Below, in pieces: positions 26,664-36,524 of a stretch of DNA of 64,000 nucleotides. This stretch comes from Cloacibacterium normanense (lineage in GTDB: Bacteria > Bacteroidota > Bacteroidia > Flavobacteriales > Weeksellaceae). The stretch's first letter is position 1, and every line of letters starts with the position of its first letter. The translations under genes and the position numbers were made by a program. The stretch covers positions 558,001 through 622,000 of the forward strand of contig NZ_CP034157.1 of the NCBI RefSeq assembly GCF_003860565.1, read 5' to 3'. The notes beneath the pieces are model-generated. The model searched no databases, was not told the origin of the DNA, and saw nothing but the letters and a program-made list of their open reading frames with translations.

Positions 26664-29465
26664 ATGGACAGATTTTCATTTCTAAATGCAGCACACTCTC
26701 AATTTATTGAAGATTTATATCAGCAATATTTAAAGTACCCAGATTCTATAGAACCTTCGTGGAAATCATTTTTCCAAGGTTTTGATTTTGCACTAGCAAA
26801 TTATAGTGATGATGAGGTTTCTATTACCCAATTAACTTCTAATGTAGTCGCTACTGGGAATATTCCAGAAAACATTGAAAAAGAATTCAAGGTAATCAAT
26901 TTAATTAATGATTACAAAAGACGTGGTCACTTGTTTACCAAGACCAATCCAGTACGTGAACGTAGAACGTATTCTCCAGATTTATCGATAGAGAATTTTG
27001 GTTTATCTCCAGCAGATTTACAGACCAAATTTAATTCTGCTAAAGAAGCTGGACTAAATGGTGCAGCTACACTTCAAGATATCATCAATCATCTAGAAAA
27101 AGTTTATTGTGATTCTATCGGGGTAGAATATATGCACATTCAGAGTGTTGAAGAGAAAAAATTCATCAGAGAATGGATTAATGTGAATGAAAATCACCCA
27201 ACTCTTTCTGCAGCTGAGAAAAAAGAGATTTTACATAAACTAAATCAGGCAGTAGCTTTCGAAAACTACTTGCACACGAAATTCGTAGGTCAAAAACGTT
27301 TCTCTCTAGAAGGTGGGGAATCATTAATTCCTGCGCTTGACCAATTAATTTCTCGTTCTTCTCTTCATGGAGTAGATGAGGTAATTCTTGGGATGGCTCA
27401 CAGAGGTAGATTAAATGTTTTAACCAATATTTTCCAAAAATCTTACAAGCAGATTTTCTCAGAATTTGAAGGAAAAGAATTTGAAGAAGATGTATTCTCT
27501 GGTGACGTAAAATATCACTTGGGTTCATCTAAAAAAATAACTACAGCAGCTGGTGAAGAAGTAAGAATTAACTTAGTTCCTAATCCGTCTCACTTAGAAA
27601 CCGTAGCTTCTTTGGTTGGCGGAATTTCTAGAGCTAAAATAGACCACACTTACCAAGGAAATGCTAAAAAAGTCTTGCCAATTGTTATCCATGGTGATGC
27701 TGCAATCGCAGGACAAGGAATTGTGTACGAAGTAGCACAAATGATGACGCTAGAAGGTTACAAAACGGGTGGTACAGTTCACATTGTAGTGAATAACCAA
27801 GTTGGTTTTACCACCAATTATTTAGATGCTCGTTCTTCTATTTACTGTACCGATATTGCTAAAGTGACTGATTCTCCAGTAATGCATGTAAATGCAGATG
27901 ATGTAGAAGCAGTAGTTCACGCTATTAGATTTGCAGCAGATTACAGAGCACAGTTTGGTAAAGATGTATACATAGATTTATTAGGGTACAGAAAATATGG
28001 TCATAATGAAGGAGATGAACCAAGATTTACCCAACCTAGTTTATATAAATCTATTTCTAAACACCCTAATCCAAGAGAAATTTACAAGAAAAAACTTGTA
28101 GAAGAAGGAGTGGTTTCAGATGCTGTAATGTCTGAAATGGAAAAAGAATTTAAAAATTTACTAGACCAAAACTTTGATGAAGCTAAGGAAATCGAAAGAA
28201 ATACCATGGCGATTTTCATGGAAGATGACTGGAAAAATTATGCTTCACTAGGAAAACTTCAGCAAGTTTTAGAAAATTATAATACTACTTATGATGTAGA
28301 AAAGCTAAGAGAATTAGCCGTTAAAATTTCTACATTACCAGCAGATAAAAAATTCATCAATAAAATTTCTAGATTATTCGAAGCCAGAGTGAAAATGGTA
28401 GAAAATAATGCTCTAGATTGGGCAATGGGTGAATTATTAGCTTACGGAACACTTCTTACTGAAGGCAGCACCATTAGAATTTCTGGGGAAGACGTAGAAA
28501 GAGGTACTTTCTCTCATAGACATGCAGTGGTAAAAACAGAAGATAATGAAGAAGAATACGTTCCATTAAAACAAGTTTCTGATAACAAATTTGATATTTA
28601 CAACTCTCACCTTTCTGAATACGGTGTTTTAGGTTTTGACTACGGTTATGCGATGGCCTCTCCTAATACTTTGACGATTTGGGAAGCGCAGTTCGGAGAT
28701 TTTGTAAATGGTGCTCAAATTGTTATTGACCAATATTTAGTTGCAGCAGAAGAAAAATGGAAAATTCAGAACGGTTTGGTAATGCTTTTACCTCACGGTT
28801 TCGAAGGACAAGGTGCAGAACACTCTTCGGCAAGATTAGAAAGATTCCTCAACTTATGTGCAAACGGAAACATTATTGTAGTGAATTGTACTACACCTGC
28901 CAATTATTTCCACTTGTTAAGACGCCAACAAAAATTCCCGTTCAGAAAACCGTTAGTGGTAATGACGCCTAAATCATTGCTTCGTCATCCAAGAGTAATT
29001 TCTACGGTTGAAGAATTAGCAAACGGAAGTTTCCAACCGGTAATTGATGATGCTACAGCTCAACCAGAAAAAGTAGAAAAATTAGTGTTCTGCTCTGGTA
29101 AATTGTACTATGAATTATTGGCGAAGAAAGAAGAATTAAATGATGACAAAGTTGCTTTGGTAAGAATTGAACAATTATATCCATTGAATCCAGAAATTAT
29201 TCAAGGTATTTTCGATAAATATTCTAACAGAAAAGAATTTGTTTGGGCACAAGAAGAGCCAGAAAATATGGGAGCTTGGACGTATATGTTGCGTAATTTC
29301 CGTAACGAAAACATTCAAGTGATCGCTCCTGTTGCAAGTGGAACTCCAGCTCCAGGAACTCATAAGAAATTTGAGAAAAACCAAAAAGGAGTTATCAATA
29401 GAGTTTTCGGAGTAGCAGAAGAAAATGTAGATTTGGTAAGACCTATTACCACGGTAAATGACTAA
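26664..29465 (+). CDS. sucA: SucA, 2-oxoglutarate dehydrogenase E1
   Basis: 933 residues. The N-terminal FLNAAHSQFIEDLYQQYLKYP and SWKSFFQGF are typical of E1o. The thiamine diphosphate core has LGMAHRGRLNVL, NPSHLETV, HGDAAIAGQGIVYE and YRKYGHNEGDEP. The C-terminal transketolase-like part has SEYGVLGFDYGYAM, LPHGFEGQGAEHSSARLERF and LVVMTPKSLLRHP. It decarboxylates 2-oxoglutarate in the TCA cycle and loads the succinyl group on SucB. It is first in an operon with a small secreted-protein gene and sucB. Confidence 0.97.
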   Translation: MDRFSFLNAAHSQFIEDLYQQYLKYPDSIEPSWKSFFQGFDFALANYSDDEVSITQLTSNVVATGNIPENIEKEFKVINLINDYKRRGHLFTKTNPVRERRTYSPDLSIENFGLSPADLQTKFNSAKEAGLNGAATLQDIINHLEKVYCDSIGVEYMHIQSVEEKKFIREWINVNENHPTLSAAEKKEILHKLNQAVAFENYLHTKFVGQKRFSLEGGESLIPALDQLISRSSLHGVDEVILGMAHRGRLNVLTNIFQKSYKQIFSEFEGKEFEEDVFSGDVKYHLGSSKKITTAAGEEVRINLVPNPSHLETVASLVGGISRAKIDHTYQGNAKKVLPIVIHGDAAIAGQGIVYEVAQMMTLEGYKTGGTVHIVVNNQVGFTTNYLDARSSIYCTDIAKVTDSPVMHVNADDVEAVVHAIRFAADYRAQFGKDVYIDLLGYRKYGHNEGDEPRFTQPSLYKSISKHPNPREIYKKKLVEEGVVSDAVMSEMEKEFKNLLDQNFDEAKEIERNTMAIFMEDDWKNYASLGKLQQVLENYNTTYDVEKLRELAVKISTLPADKKFINKISRLFEARVKMVENNALDWAMGELLAYGTLLTEGSTIRISGEDVERGTFSHRHAVVKTEDNEEEYVPLKQVSDNKFDIYNSHLSEYGVLGFDYGYAMASPNTLTIWEAQFGDFVNGAQIVIDQYLVAAEEKWKIQNGLVMLLPHGFEGQGAEHSSARLERFLNLCANGNIIVVNCTTPANYFHLLRRQQKFPFRKPLVVMTPKSLLRHPRVISTVEELANGSFQPVIDDATAQPEKVEKLVFCSGKLYYELLAKKEELNDDKVALVRIEQLYPLNPEIIQGIFDKYSNRKEFVWAQEEPENMGAWTYMLRNFRNENIQVIAPVASGTPAPGTHKKFEKNQKGVINRVFGVAEENVDLVRPITTVND

Positions 29466-29468
29466 ATC

Positions 29469-30062
29469 ATGAAAAAAATTATTTACATCTTATTATTGAG
29501 TTGGTCCATCGTTACTTTTGCACAATCAAATGTAAAAGTAATAGAAAATCAGTTCTTAGATTATAATCAATTGATTGTAAAAAAAGATTTTTCTAAAGCA
29601 TTAGACCAATATGCTCATGAAGGATTTTTGAAATTTGTACCAAAAGAAACCATGGTGCTTATTTTTGATAAGATGTTTAATGATCCTAACATGAAATTTT
29701 CATTGGAAGTTCCTACCATTTTAAAAGTGGAAGAATATCCTCAGAAAATACAAAATGTATCTTATGCTAAAATTTTTTACTCTCAAAAAATGAGTGTAGA
29801 ATTAGCAGATGTGGTAAATGCAAAAGATGCCGAAGAAAAACAAAAGAATATCAATCTTTATTTAGGTGCTTTTAAATCACAATTTGGTGATGGAAATGTA
29901 GTTTTCAACGAAAAAAACAATCAATTTGAGGTTATGTCATACAAAATGGCAGTTGCCAACTCTAATGAAGGTAAAAATTGGAAATTTACAGTAGCCGAAA
30001 AACAACAAGTAGAACTCTTAAAACAATTTCTTCCAGAAGAAATACTCACTGATTTAAAATAA
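29469..30062 (+). CDS. Secreted protein of unknown function between sucA and sucB
   Basis: 197 residues with signal peptide [19 protein letters not shown], beginning 3 bp after the sucA stop codon. The mature part has a cystatin/NTF2-like alternation: an N-terminal helix ([20 protein letters not shown]), then strands ([20 protein letters not shown]), then a C-terminal helix ending in [17 protein letters not shown] recognise no catalytic motif. Its placement inside a TCA-cycle operon is odd for an exported protein; it probably just shares expression. Confidence 0.7.
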   Translation: MKKIIYILLLSWSIVTFAQSNVKVIENQFLDYNQLIVKKDFSKALDQYAHEGFLKFVPKETMVLIFDKMFNDPNMKFSLEVPTILKVEEYPQKIQNVSYAKIFYSQKMSVELADVVNAKDAEEKQKNINLYLGAFKSQFGDGNVVFNEKNNQFEVMSYKMAVANSNEGKNWKFTVAEKQQVELLKQFLPEEILTDLK

Positions 30063-30075
30063 AAAAATACATACA

Positions 30076-31302
30076 ATGTCAATACTAGAAATGAAAGTTC
30101 CTTCTCCAGGAGAATCAATCACAGAAGTAGAAATAGCAACTTGGTTGGTAAAAGACGGAGATTATGTAGAAAAAGATCAAGCAATTGCTGAAGTAGATTC
30201 AGATAAAGCTACACTAGAACTTCCAGCAGAACAAGCAGGGATTATCAGCCTAAAAGCGGAAGAAGGAGAAGTAGTAAAAGTTGGTCAAGTCGTTTGTTTA
30301 ATTGATATGAGCGGAGCTAAACCAGAAGGTGCAGCTGCACCAGTTGCAGAAGTTCCAAAAGCTGAAGAAGCTCCAAAAGTAGAGGCTCCAAAACCTGCTG
30401 CTGCTCCAGCTGCTACTTATGCTACCAATTCGCCATCTCCAGCTGCTAAAAAAATTCTTGACGAAAAAGGAATTGATGCTGCTGCAGTTTCAGGAACAGG
30501 TAGAGACGGAAGAATTACCAAGGAAGATGCGCTTAATGCAACTCCTGGTGTTCCAGCAATGGGTGTTTCTTCGGGTAACAGAGCTCAAACCACTACTAAA
30601 CTTTCAGTTTTAAGAAGAAAATTGGCGGCAAGATTGGTTTCTGTGAAAAACGAAACAGCAATGTTAACGACTTTCAATGAAGTTGACATGTCAGAAATTT
30701 TCAGAATCAGAAAACAATACAAAGAAGAATTCGCTGCAAAACACGGAGTAGGTCTTGGATTTATGTCTTTCTTTACAAAAGCGGTAACCAGAGCTTTACA
30801 GATGTATCCAGATGTAAACGCAATGATTGATGGAGATTATAAAATCAACAACGAATTCTGTGACATTTCTATCGCGGTTTCTGGTCCTAAAGGTTTAATG
30901 GTTCCTGTATTAAGAAATGCAGAAAACCTTACTTTAAGAGGAGTAGAAGCTAGCATTAAAGAACTAGCAACCAAAGTAAGAGACGGTAAAATTACCATCG
31001 AAGAAATGACAGGCGGTACATTTACCATTACCAATGGTGGTGTTTTCGGTTCTATGCTTTCTACACCTATTATCAATCCACCTCAATCTGCAATTTTAGG
31101 AATGCACAACATTATTGAAAGACCAGTTGCGATAAATGGCAAAGTAGAAATCAGACCAATGATGTATTTAGCAGTTTCTTATGACCACAGAATTATTGAT
31201 GGTAGAGAATCTGTAGGTTTCTTAGTTGCGGTAAAAGAAGCGCTAGACAATCCAGTAGAAATTCTAATGGGTGGCGACGAAAGAAAAGCGCTAGAACTTT
31301 AA
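30076..31302 (+). CDS. sucB: SucB, dihydrolipoyllysine succinyltransferase (2-oxoglutarate dehydrogenase E2)
   Basis: 408 residues. The lipoyl domain covers residues 1-76 with Lys44 in [13 protein letters not shown] Pro/Ala-rich linker (about 80-115) leads to the E1/E3-binding domain ([21 protein letters not shown]) and the catalytic domain (about 180-408), with His371 and Asp375 in [17 protein letters not shown]. It passes succinyl groups to CoA. The single lipoyl domain fits SucB. It is 13 bp downstream of the secreted-protein gene, and a terminator follows. Confidence 0.96.
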   Translation: MSILEMKVPSPGESITEVEIATWLVKDGDYVEKDQAIAEVDSDKATLELPAEQAGIISLKAEEGEVVKVGQVVCLIDMSGAKPEGAAAPVAEVPKAEEAPKVEAPKPAAAPAATYATNSPSPAAKKILDEKGIDAAAVSGTGRDGRITKEDALNATPGVPAMGVSSGNRAQTTTKLSVLRRKLAARLVSVKNETAMLTTFNEVDMSEIFRIRKQYKEEFAAKHGVGLGFMSFFTKAVTRALQMYPDVNAMIDGDYKINNEFCDISIAVSGPKGLMVPVLRNAENLTLRGVEASIKELATKVRDGKITIEEMTGGTFTITNGGVFGSMLSTPIINPPQSAILGMHNIIERPVAINGKVEIRPMMYLAVSYDHRIIDGRESVGFLVAVKEALDNPVEILMGGDERKALEL

Positions 31303-31352
31303 TTTCTTAGAAAATAAAGTCATAAATTTTAAGTATTTATGAAATAAATAAC

Positions 31353-31379
31353 TCCCGCTGATTTTTCGGCGGGATTTTT
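31353..31379 (+). terminator. Terminator of the suc operon
   Basis: TCCCGC pairs with GCGGGA across a 10-base loop, followed by five T's. Confidence 0.8.
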
Positions 31380-31410
31380 GTTATCTTTATTTCATCATAA
31401 AATTTTAAAA

Positions 31411-31797
31411 ATGTATTCTTCAATTACTCAAAACATCAAAGTTTCTGTAATCCCAGAATATGATGTGAAAAATTCCTTTCCTGCAGACAATCGTTTTGTT
31501 TTCAGATACAATATCGTCATAGAAAATCTAGGAAATGATGCAGTAAAACTCATGAAAAGAAGATGGCTGATTTATGATGTAAGTTTTGGTTTTACAGAAG
31601 TAATGGGAGATGGCGTAATCGGTATGACTCCAGAATTACAACCAGGAGAGTCTTTCAGCTACTTTTCTAATGTAATTTTACGCTCTGGAGTAGGAAATAT
31701 GCAGGGAAACTACATTTTTAAAAATTTAGAAACTTTAGAAACTTTTGAGTCTGATATTCCTAAATTTAATTTGGTTTCAGAAGTCCTTTGCAATTAG
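31411..31797 (+). CDS. apaG: ApaG-family protein
   Basis: 128 residues from ATG (MYSSITQNIKVSVIPEYD); the longer in-frame start at 31378 overlaps the T-tail of the preceding terminator. Family blocks: FRYNIVIENLGNDAVKLMKR, RRWLIYD, VMGDGVIGMTPEL, QPGESFSYFSN and GNMQGNYIF. ApaG is a small fibronectin-III-like fold historically tied to Co2+/Mg2+ resistance in enterobacteria; its biochemical role is still unclear. It stands alone. Confidence 0.9.
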   Translation: MYSSITQNIKVSVIPEYDVKNSFPADNRFVFRYNIVIENLGNDAVKLMKRRWLIYDVSFGFTEVMGDGVIGMTPELQPGESFSYFSNVILRSGVGNMQGNYIFKNLETLETFESDIPKFNLVSEVLCN

Positions 31798-31822
31798 TTT
31801 TAAAATAAAAATTCAAGTGAAG

Positions 31823-31850
31823 AAGTCGGAGCTGTTGTTCTGACTTTTTT
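31823..31850. terminator. Terminator between apaG and the exonuclease gene
   Basis: AAGTCGGA pairs with TCTGACTT (one G-T pair) and is followed by six T's. It lies between convergent genes. Confidence 0.65.
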
Positions 31851-31860
31851 ATTTTAGAAA

Positions 31861-32415
31861 TTATAAAACTTTCAAATTTTTGCTAAAAAGCGCTGATAAT
31901 TCATCATTTTCGGTAATCAGAAGTCTTTCAAAAGCCAATAAAGAAAGCTTCGCACAAACTTCTGCATCAGCTCCAGCTCTGTGATGCGTAAATTGTATAT
32001 CATGACAATTGGCGAGGTTTTTTAAACCATAGCTTGTCAAATTTTTCCAAGATTTTTTGGCAATCTGTATGCTGCAGAGATATTCTGTTTTAGGCTTGAA
32101 AATACCATAATAATCAAGGCAACTGCGCAAAACTCCTGCGTCAAAAGAAGCATTGTGAGCTATCATAAGATTTCCGTAGAGCAAATCTTCTATTTCGTAC
32201 CAAATTTCGTCAAAAGTAGGAGCGTGAGCTACATCTTTTGGATGAATCCCATGAACATTGATGTTGTGTGGATTGAAATAAGGGAAACTCGGCGGTTTAA
32301 TGAGCCAAGTTTTGGTTTCTACAATTTCAGAATTTTCTACCACGCAGATTCCCAATTCACACGCAGAGTTTCTCTCGTGAGTAGCCGTTTCGAAATCTAA
32401 TGCAACAAAATTCAT
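31861..32415 (-). CDS. DnaQ-like 3'-5' exonuclease (DEDDh)
   Basis: 184 residues. It has the four exonuclease motifs: Exo I VALDFETATHERNSACELG (Asp7, Glu9), a central NVHGIHPKDV block, Exo II MIAHNASFDAGVL, and Exo III FTHHRAGADAEVC with the His and Asp of the DEDDh class. This is the epsilon/RNase T-type nuclease fold without polymerase. Such stand-alone proteins trim DNA or RNA 3' ends; the substrate is not predictable. The preceding 81 bp on the plus-strand coordinate side hold a heptad array. Confidence 0.88.
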   Translation of the reverse strand: MNFVALDFETATHERNSACELGICVVENSEIVETKTWLIKPPSFPYFNPHNINVHGIHPKDVAHAPTFDEIWYEIEDLLYGNLMIAHNASFDAGVLRSCLDYYGIFKPKTEYLCSIQIAKKSWKNLTSYGLKNLANCHDIQFTHHRAGADAEVCAKLSLLAFERLLITENDELSALFSKNLKVL

Positions 32416-32468
32416 TTTTTAATAGTTTAAAATTCTAGAAATAATTTGATGATAAAATAATCTTCCAC

Positions 32469-32496
32469 CCAACATCCATCATCCATCAACCATCAA
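32469..32496 (+). repeat. Heptad array next to the glycosyltransferase stop
   Basis: Four 7-bp units: CCAACAT, CCATCAT, CCATCAA, CCATCAA. Two are identical to units in the large array at the right end of the window. Confidence 0.65.
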
Positions 32497-33468
32497 TTAT
32501 AAAAAATGCTTAAAAATCAACCATTTAGTTTGGTAATAGTCTTTAATTTGATGTTTGCTTCTTAATTTTAGACTTTCGGCAAACATTCCATAAAAACCAA
32601 AATGTGCTTTAAGTACCGCAATTAAGTGAGGAAATCCATCTTTCATTCCGAAATAAATTCCTGCAATTCCGTCTAAAACCAATCTTAATGGAATAATCCA
32701 AAAAAGACTAGAAGTAGGCAAATTTTTAAGAAGCATGGTCAAATTGTTTCTAAAATTAAGAAACGTTTTTTGTGGAGATTGCTTGTTAAGTGTTCCACCA
32801 CCAACATGAAAAACGGTAGATTTTCCGCAATAATAAATTTTTCTTCCCGCATTTTTGAGACGCCAACATAAGTCTATTTCTTCTTGATGGGCAAAAAATC
32901 TTTCGTCAAAACCTTTCATCTTCCAGAAATCCTCTCTTCTGATGAATAATGCACAACCAGTTGCCCAAAAAATTTCTGTTTCATCATCATATTGTCCCAA
33001 ATCTTCTTCTATCGTTTCGAAAACTCTTCCTCTACAATACGGATAACCAAGATGATCAATCATTCCACCAGCTGCACCTGCAAATTCAAAATATTTAGAA
33101 TTTTTAAAAGCCCTAATTTTAGGTTGAATAGCAGCAATATCAGGATTTTTCTCAAAAAGTTCTAGAATGGGTGTAATCCAATTTTCGGTCACTTCTACAT
33201 CAGAATTTAGCAAACAATAGATTTCTTCATTTATATGTTGTAAACCTTCGTTGTAACCACCTGCAAAACCAGAGTTTTTAGCATTGATGATGATTTTTAC
33301 CGTTGGGAAATATTTTTCTACAAAAGCAACGGAATCATCTGTAGAAGCGTTGTCTATTACATAAACCGTAGCTTCGTCAGAATATTCTAACACATTGGGT
33401 AAGAATTTTTCTAACCATTTTTTTCCGTTCCAGTTGAGTATTGCAATTGCTAAGGTTGGCATCATCAT
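32497..33468 (-). CDS. Family 2 glycosyltransferase
   Basis: 323 residues. The GT-A fold shows LAIAILNWNGKKWLEKFL, VIDNASTDDSVAFVEKYF, NAKNSGFAGGYNEGL and the metal-site block CLLNSDVEV, then GCALFIRREDF and FFAHQEEIDLCWR, the usual order for rhamnosyltransferase-like GT2 enzymes. Two hydrophobic segments near the C-terminus may bind the membrane. It starts immediately after the acyltransferase gene on the same strand, so both are likely in LPS or other glycolipid synthesis. The sugar is unknown. Confidence 0.88.
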   Translation of the reverse strand: MMMPTLAIAILNWNGKKWLEKFLPNVLEYSDEATVYVIDNASTDDSVAFVEKYFPTVKIIINAKNSGFAGGYNEGLQHINEEIYCLLNSDVEVTENWITPILELFEKNPDIAAIQPKIRAFKNSKYFEFAGAAGGMIDHLGYPYCRGRVFETIEEDLGQYDDETEIFWATGCALFIRREDFWKMKGFDERFFAHQEEIDLCWRLKNAGRKIYYCGKSTVFHVGGGTLNKQSPQKTFLNFRNNLTMLLKNLPTSSLFWIIPLRLVLDGIAGIYFGMKDGFPHLIAVLKAHFGFYGMFAESLKLRSKHQIKDYYQTKWLIFKHFL

Positions 33469-34347
33469 TTATTCGTCATAATGTTTTATAGCATCTTTGT
33501 ACTTCCATCTTTTGTGGCTCCAAAGCCAGTTATCAGGATTTTTATTGATGGTTTTTTCTAAATTTTTATGAAATTTTTTCACCACTTCGTATGGTTCAAA
33601 TTTATCGTTGTCTGGTAAAATTTCGTGATAAGTAACCTTGTAATGTCCTCTTTTTACTTTTTCCATTTCGCAATAGACAAAAGTTACATTCATTCTGCTA
33701 GAAAGTCTGTCGTAGCCGATAAAAGCAGGTGTTTTTTGATTTAGAAATTTCAATCCGAAATTTACCATAGAAATATGTGGCGTTTGGTCTGCTACAAACA
33801 TGTAGGCAGAATTTCCGTCGTTAGGATTTCTAAGAATATGTTTCATTACATCATCCGCTTCTAGAGCTTCATTACCATATCTGCTTCTAATTTTTCTAAT
33901 TTTTTCTTCCCAAAAAGGATTTTGCATTTTTCTGTAAATAGGGAAGCATTTTTCTTGAGGAATAATTGTTGCCAAAGAATTAAACCATTCCCAATTGAAA
34001 ACATGACCAGAAAGCATCATCACATTTTTTTGTTTTTTTTGAGATTCAGAAAAAACTTCTAAGTTTATATGTTGAACTCTTTGGTGTAAAGATTCATCAG
34101 AAATTGTAAAAGCTTTGAGGGTTTCTACAATATAATCTGAAAAATTATGATAGAATTTTTTCGAGATTTTCTTTATTTCTTCGTCAGATTTTTCTGGGAA
34201 AGAATTTTTTATATTTTCAAAGACTACTTTTTTTCTGTATCCTGCAATGTAATATAGGATAAAGAATATAAAATCTGACAAAACATATAAGATTTTTAAA
34301 GGTAGTTTAGAAAAAAGTAAAACTATTTGGAATAATATTTGGTTCAC
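33469..34347 (-). CDS. Lipid A biosynthesis acyltransferase (LpxL/HtrB family)
   Basis: 292 residues. An N-terminal hydrophobic anchor (about residues 5-37) precedes KVVFENIKNSFPE and the catalytic H-x4-E motif at His115/Glu120 in LSGHVFNWEWF. Downstream are MFVADQTPHISM, FLNQKTPAF and PDNWLWSHKRWKY, all conserved in LpxL-type enzymes. It adds a secondary acyl chain to lipid A at the inner membrane. It is directly followed by the GT2 gene. The exact position acylated is not predictable. Confidence 0.9.
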   Translation of the reverse strand: MNQILFQIVLLFSKLPLKILYVLSDFIFFILYYIAGYRKKVVFENIKNSFPEKSDEEIKKISKKFYHNFSDYIVETLKAFTISDESLHQRVQHINLEVFSESQKKQKNVMMLSGHVFNWEWFNSLATIIPQEKCFPIYRKMQNPFWEEKIRKIRSRYGNEALEADDVMKHILRNPNDGNSAYMFVADQTPHISMVNFGLKFLNQKTPAFIGYDRLSSRMNVTFVYCEMEKVKRGHYKVTYHEILPDNDKFEPYEVVKKFHKNLEKTINKNPDNWLWSHKRWKYKDAIKHYDE

Positions 34348-34361
34348 AATTCAAAATTAAT

Positions 34362-34369
34362 TTGCAAAT
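34362..34369 (-). promoter_or_regulatory. Candidate -7 box for the acyltransferase-GT2 pair
   Basis: On the minus strand TAATTTTG matches TAnnTTTG, 14 bp before the acyltransferase start codon. Confidence 0.35.
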
Positions 34370-34409
34370 TTACAAAATCATTAAACGTAATTGTATAAAA
34401 ATGTAAGAT

Positions 34410-34946
34410 ATGAAAAGAATTGTGATGAATTTAGCTTTTGTAGGATTGCTTTTGCCGGCATTTTCTTTGGCACAAACTACTGCTGAAGCAGAAGCTGCAA
34501 AAATTGAAGCTAAAAAGAAAGCGGAAGAAGAAAAAGCTGCGTTGCCAAAACCTTACAACGAAACCGAAAATGCAGAAGCTAAAATTGCAGAATTGGTAAA
34601 AAAAGCCAAAAAAGAGAATAAAAACATCATGCTACAAGCAGGAGGAAACTGGTGTATTTGGTGTTTGAGATTTAATAATTTCGTGCAAACTACCCCAGAA
34701 TTAAAGAATCTGGTAGACGAAAACTACATTTATTATCACCTCAATTATTCTCCGAAAAATAAAAACGAGAAGATTTTTGCACAATACGGAAATCCAGGTG
34801 AGAAATATGGCTATCCTGTTTTTATTGTTTTGGATAAAACGGGTAAAATGATTCACACGCAAGATTCTGCGGTTTTGGAAGAAGGAAAAAGCTACAGCTT
34901 AGACAAAGTAAAAGCATTCTTCGAAGCTTGGAAACCTAAAAAATAA
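34410..34946 (+). CDS. Secreted thioredoxin-family protein
   Basis: 178 residues with signal peptide MKRIVMNLAFVGLLLPAFSLAQ. A charged Ala/Glu/Lys helix (about residues 25-50) leads to a thioredoxin-like domain with Cys82-x-x-Cys85 in GNWCIWCLRF, the WCxWC variant, and GYPVFIVLDKTGK with the usual cis-Pro. It probably acts as a periplasmic thiol-disulfide protein. Terminator shared with the facing aldehyde dehydrogenase. Confidence 0.85.
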   Translation: MKRIVMNLAFVGLLLPAFSLAQTTAEAEAAKIEAKKKAEEEKAALPKPYNETENAEAKIAELVKKAKKENKNIMLQAGGNWCIWCLRFNNFVQTTPELKNLVDENYIYYHLNYSPKNKNEKIFAQYGNPGEKYGYPVFIVLDKTGKMIHTQDSAVLEEGKSYSLDKVKAFFEAWKPKK

Positions 34947-34947
34947 T

Positions 34948-34979
34948 AAAAAAGAGTTGAAATTTTTCAACTCTTTTTA
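34948..34979. terminator. Bidirectional terminator, thioredoxin-like gene / aldehyde dehydrogenase
   Basis: AAAAAGAGTTGAAA pairs with TTTCAACTCTTTTT, T-rich on both strands, between convergent genes. Confidence 0.85.
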
Positions 34980-34990
34980 TTTGTAAATTC

Positions 34991-36364
34991 TTACAATAAC
35001 TTTTTCAAAATATTGAGTTTAGCATCAGAATAAGGAGGGTATTTCAATTCTGGCTCCAAATAATTAGATTTTTTGAGGATTGCTTTTTGGTGAGAAAATG
35101 CAATAAACCCAAATTTTCCATGATAATGCCCGATTCCAGAATTTCCTACACCTCCAAAAGGAAGTCTGTCATTGCTCAAATGCATCAAAGTATCATTGAT
35201 GCAGCCGCCTCCAAAACTCAATTTCTCGGTGAAAAGTTCTTGTTCTTTAGCATCATTGCTGAATAAATAAGCGGAAAGCGGTTTTTCACCTTCCACTACG
35301 GTTTGCATGGCAGTTTCTAGATTTTTATACGTCAAAATCGGTAAAATCGGTCCGAAAATTTCTTCTTGCATTACTGCATCATCCCAAGTTACGTGGTCTA
35401 AAACAGTAGGAGAGATGTATCTTTTTTCACGAATGGTTTCGCCTCCGAAAACCACTTTTTCGCGGTCAATCATCTTTTCTAATCGGTCAAAATTCCTCTC
35501 GTTGATGATTTTACAATAATGGTCTACGTTATCAGTATAGTTTCTTTTTTTGATTTCTTCGATCAGAACTTTTAAAAATTTTGCTTTAATATTTTCTGCA
35601 ACATACAGATAATCAGGCGCTACGCAAGTTTGTCCCGCATTGATGAATTTTCCCCAAACAATTCTTCTTGCTGCAATGTTTAAATCAGCTTTTTCGGTCA
35701 CAAAAGCTGGAGATTTTCCGCCCAATTCTAAAGTTACTGGCGTTAAATGTTCTGCAGCAGCTTTGTAAACGATTTTTCCAACTCGCGGACTTCCCGTGAA
35801 AAATATTTTGTCAAATCTTAGTTTTAAAATCGCTGTGGTTTCTTCTACACTACCTTCTACCACATATAAAAATTGAGCATCAAAATTTTCATTGATGAGT
35901 TTTGCCATGGCTTTCATCGTGTTTTCAGGAAGTTCGCTGGGTTTAATCATACAAGTGTTTCCAGCAGCAATTGCTGCAATAACTGGTGTTAAAGTCAATT
36001 GATAAGGATAATTCCATGCACCGATAACTAAACAGTTTCCAAGCGGTTCAAACACGATTTTGCTGCTTCCCAATTGGTTCACAATATTGGTAAGAACATT
36101 TTTGGGCTTGGCAAAAGATTTTAAATTTTTTAAGTAATAGTCGATGTCTTTATAAATAAAAGAAATTTCGGTTCCGAAAGTTTCAAATTCAGACTTGCCG
36201 AAATCTTGATAAATGGCATCATACAGTAATTTTTCATTGCTTTTTACTACTTTTTTCAGTTTTTGCAATTGTGCTTTTCTGAAATCTAAATCTTTGGTAG
36301 CTTGACTGTTAAAAAAAGTTTTCTGTTGTTGTAAAATATCAGCGTAATTCATTATTTTAGACAT
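34991..36364 (-). CDS. Aldehyde dehydrogenase
   Basis: 457 residues, the short class-3-like type (ALDH3/YwdH). Catalytic Cys247 lies in FINAGQTCVAPDYL and the general-base Glu in VTLELGGKSPAF. Other blocks: GAWNYPYQLTLTPVIAAIAAGN, KPSELPENT, FFTGSPRVGKIVY, QEEIFGPILP and PFGGVGNSGIGHYHG. It oxidises aldehydes with NAD(P)+; members act on fatty or aromatic aldehydes. A Met at residue 5 (36352) is an equally good start. The SDR gene is divergent from it. Confidence 0.92.
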   Translation of the reverse strand: MSKIMNYADILQQQKTFFNSQATKDLDFRKAQLQKLKKVVKSNEKLLYDAIYQDFGKSEFETFGTEISFIYKDIDYYLKNLKSFAKPKNVLTNIVNQLGSSKIVFEPLGNCLVIGAWNYPYQLTLTPVIAAIAAGNTCMIKPSELPENTMKAMAKLINENFDAQFLYVVEGSVEETTAILKLRFDKIFFTGSPRVGKIVYKAAAEHLTPVTLELGGKSPAFVTEKADLNIAARRIVWGKFINAGQTCVAPDYLYVAENIKAKFLKVLIEEIKKRNYTDNVDHYCKIINERNFDRLEKMIDREKVVFGGETIREKRYISPTVLDHVTWDDAVMQEEIFGPILPILTYKNLETAMQTVVEGEKPLSAYLFSNDAKEQELFTEKLSFGGGCINDTLMHLSNDRLPFGGVGNSGIGHYHGKFGFIAFSHQKAILKKSNYLEPELKYPPYSDAKLNILKKLL

Positions 36365-36373
36365 TGATTTTCA

Positions 36374-36381
36374 CAAAGATA
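36374..36381 (-). promoter_or_regulatory. Candidate -7 box of the aldehyde dehydrogenase gene
   Basis: On the minus strand TATCTTTG matches TAnnTTTG, 9 bp before the first and 21 bp before the second possible start. Confidence 0.35.
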
Positions 36382-36524
36382 AAATAAACTGTAGATTTTT
36401 GATGCAATATTTTCTCGGTTTTCAAAAGACTTTATGTGAGAGATAATAGTTTTTAGAATTTTAAAGAAAACGAATGCTTTTCTGAAGTATCTTATCCCTT
36501 TGAATAAAAGAAAAATTAATTGAT

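Noticed and set aside
30419-30613. Small frame inside sucB
   Set aside because: A shadow of the Ala/Pro-rich linker in another frame.
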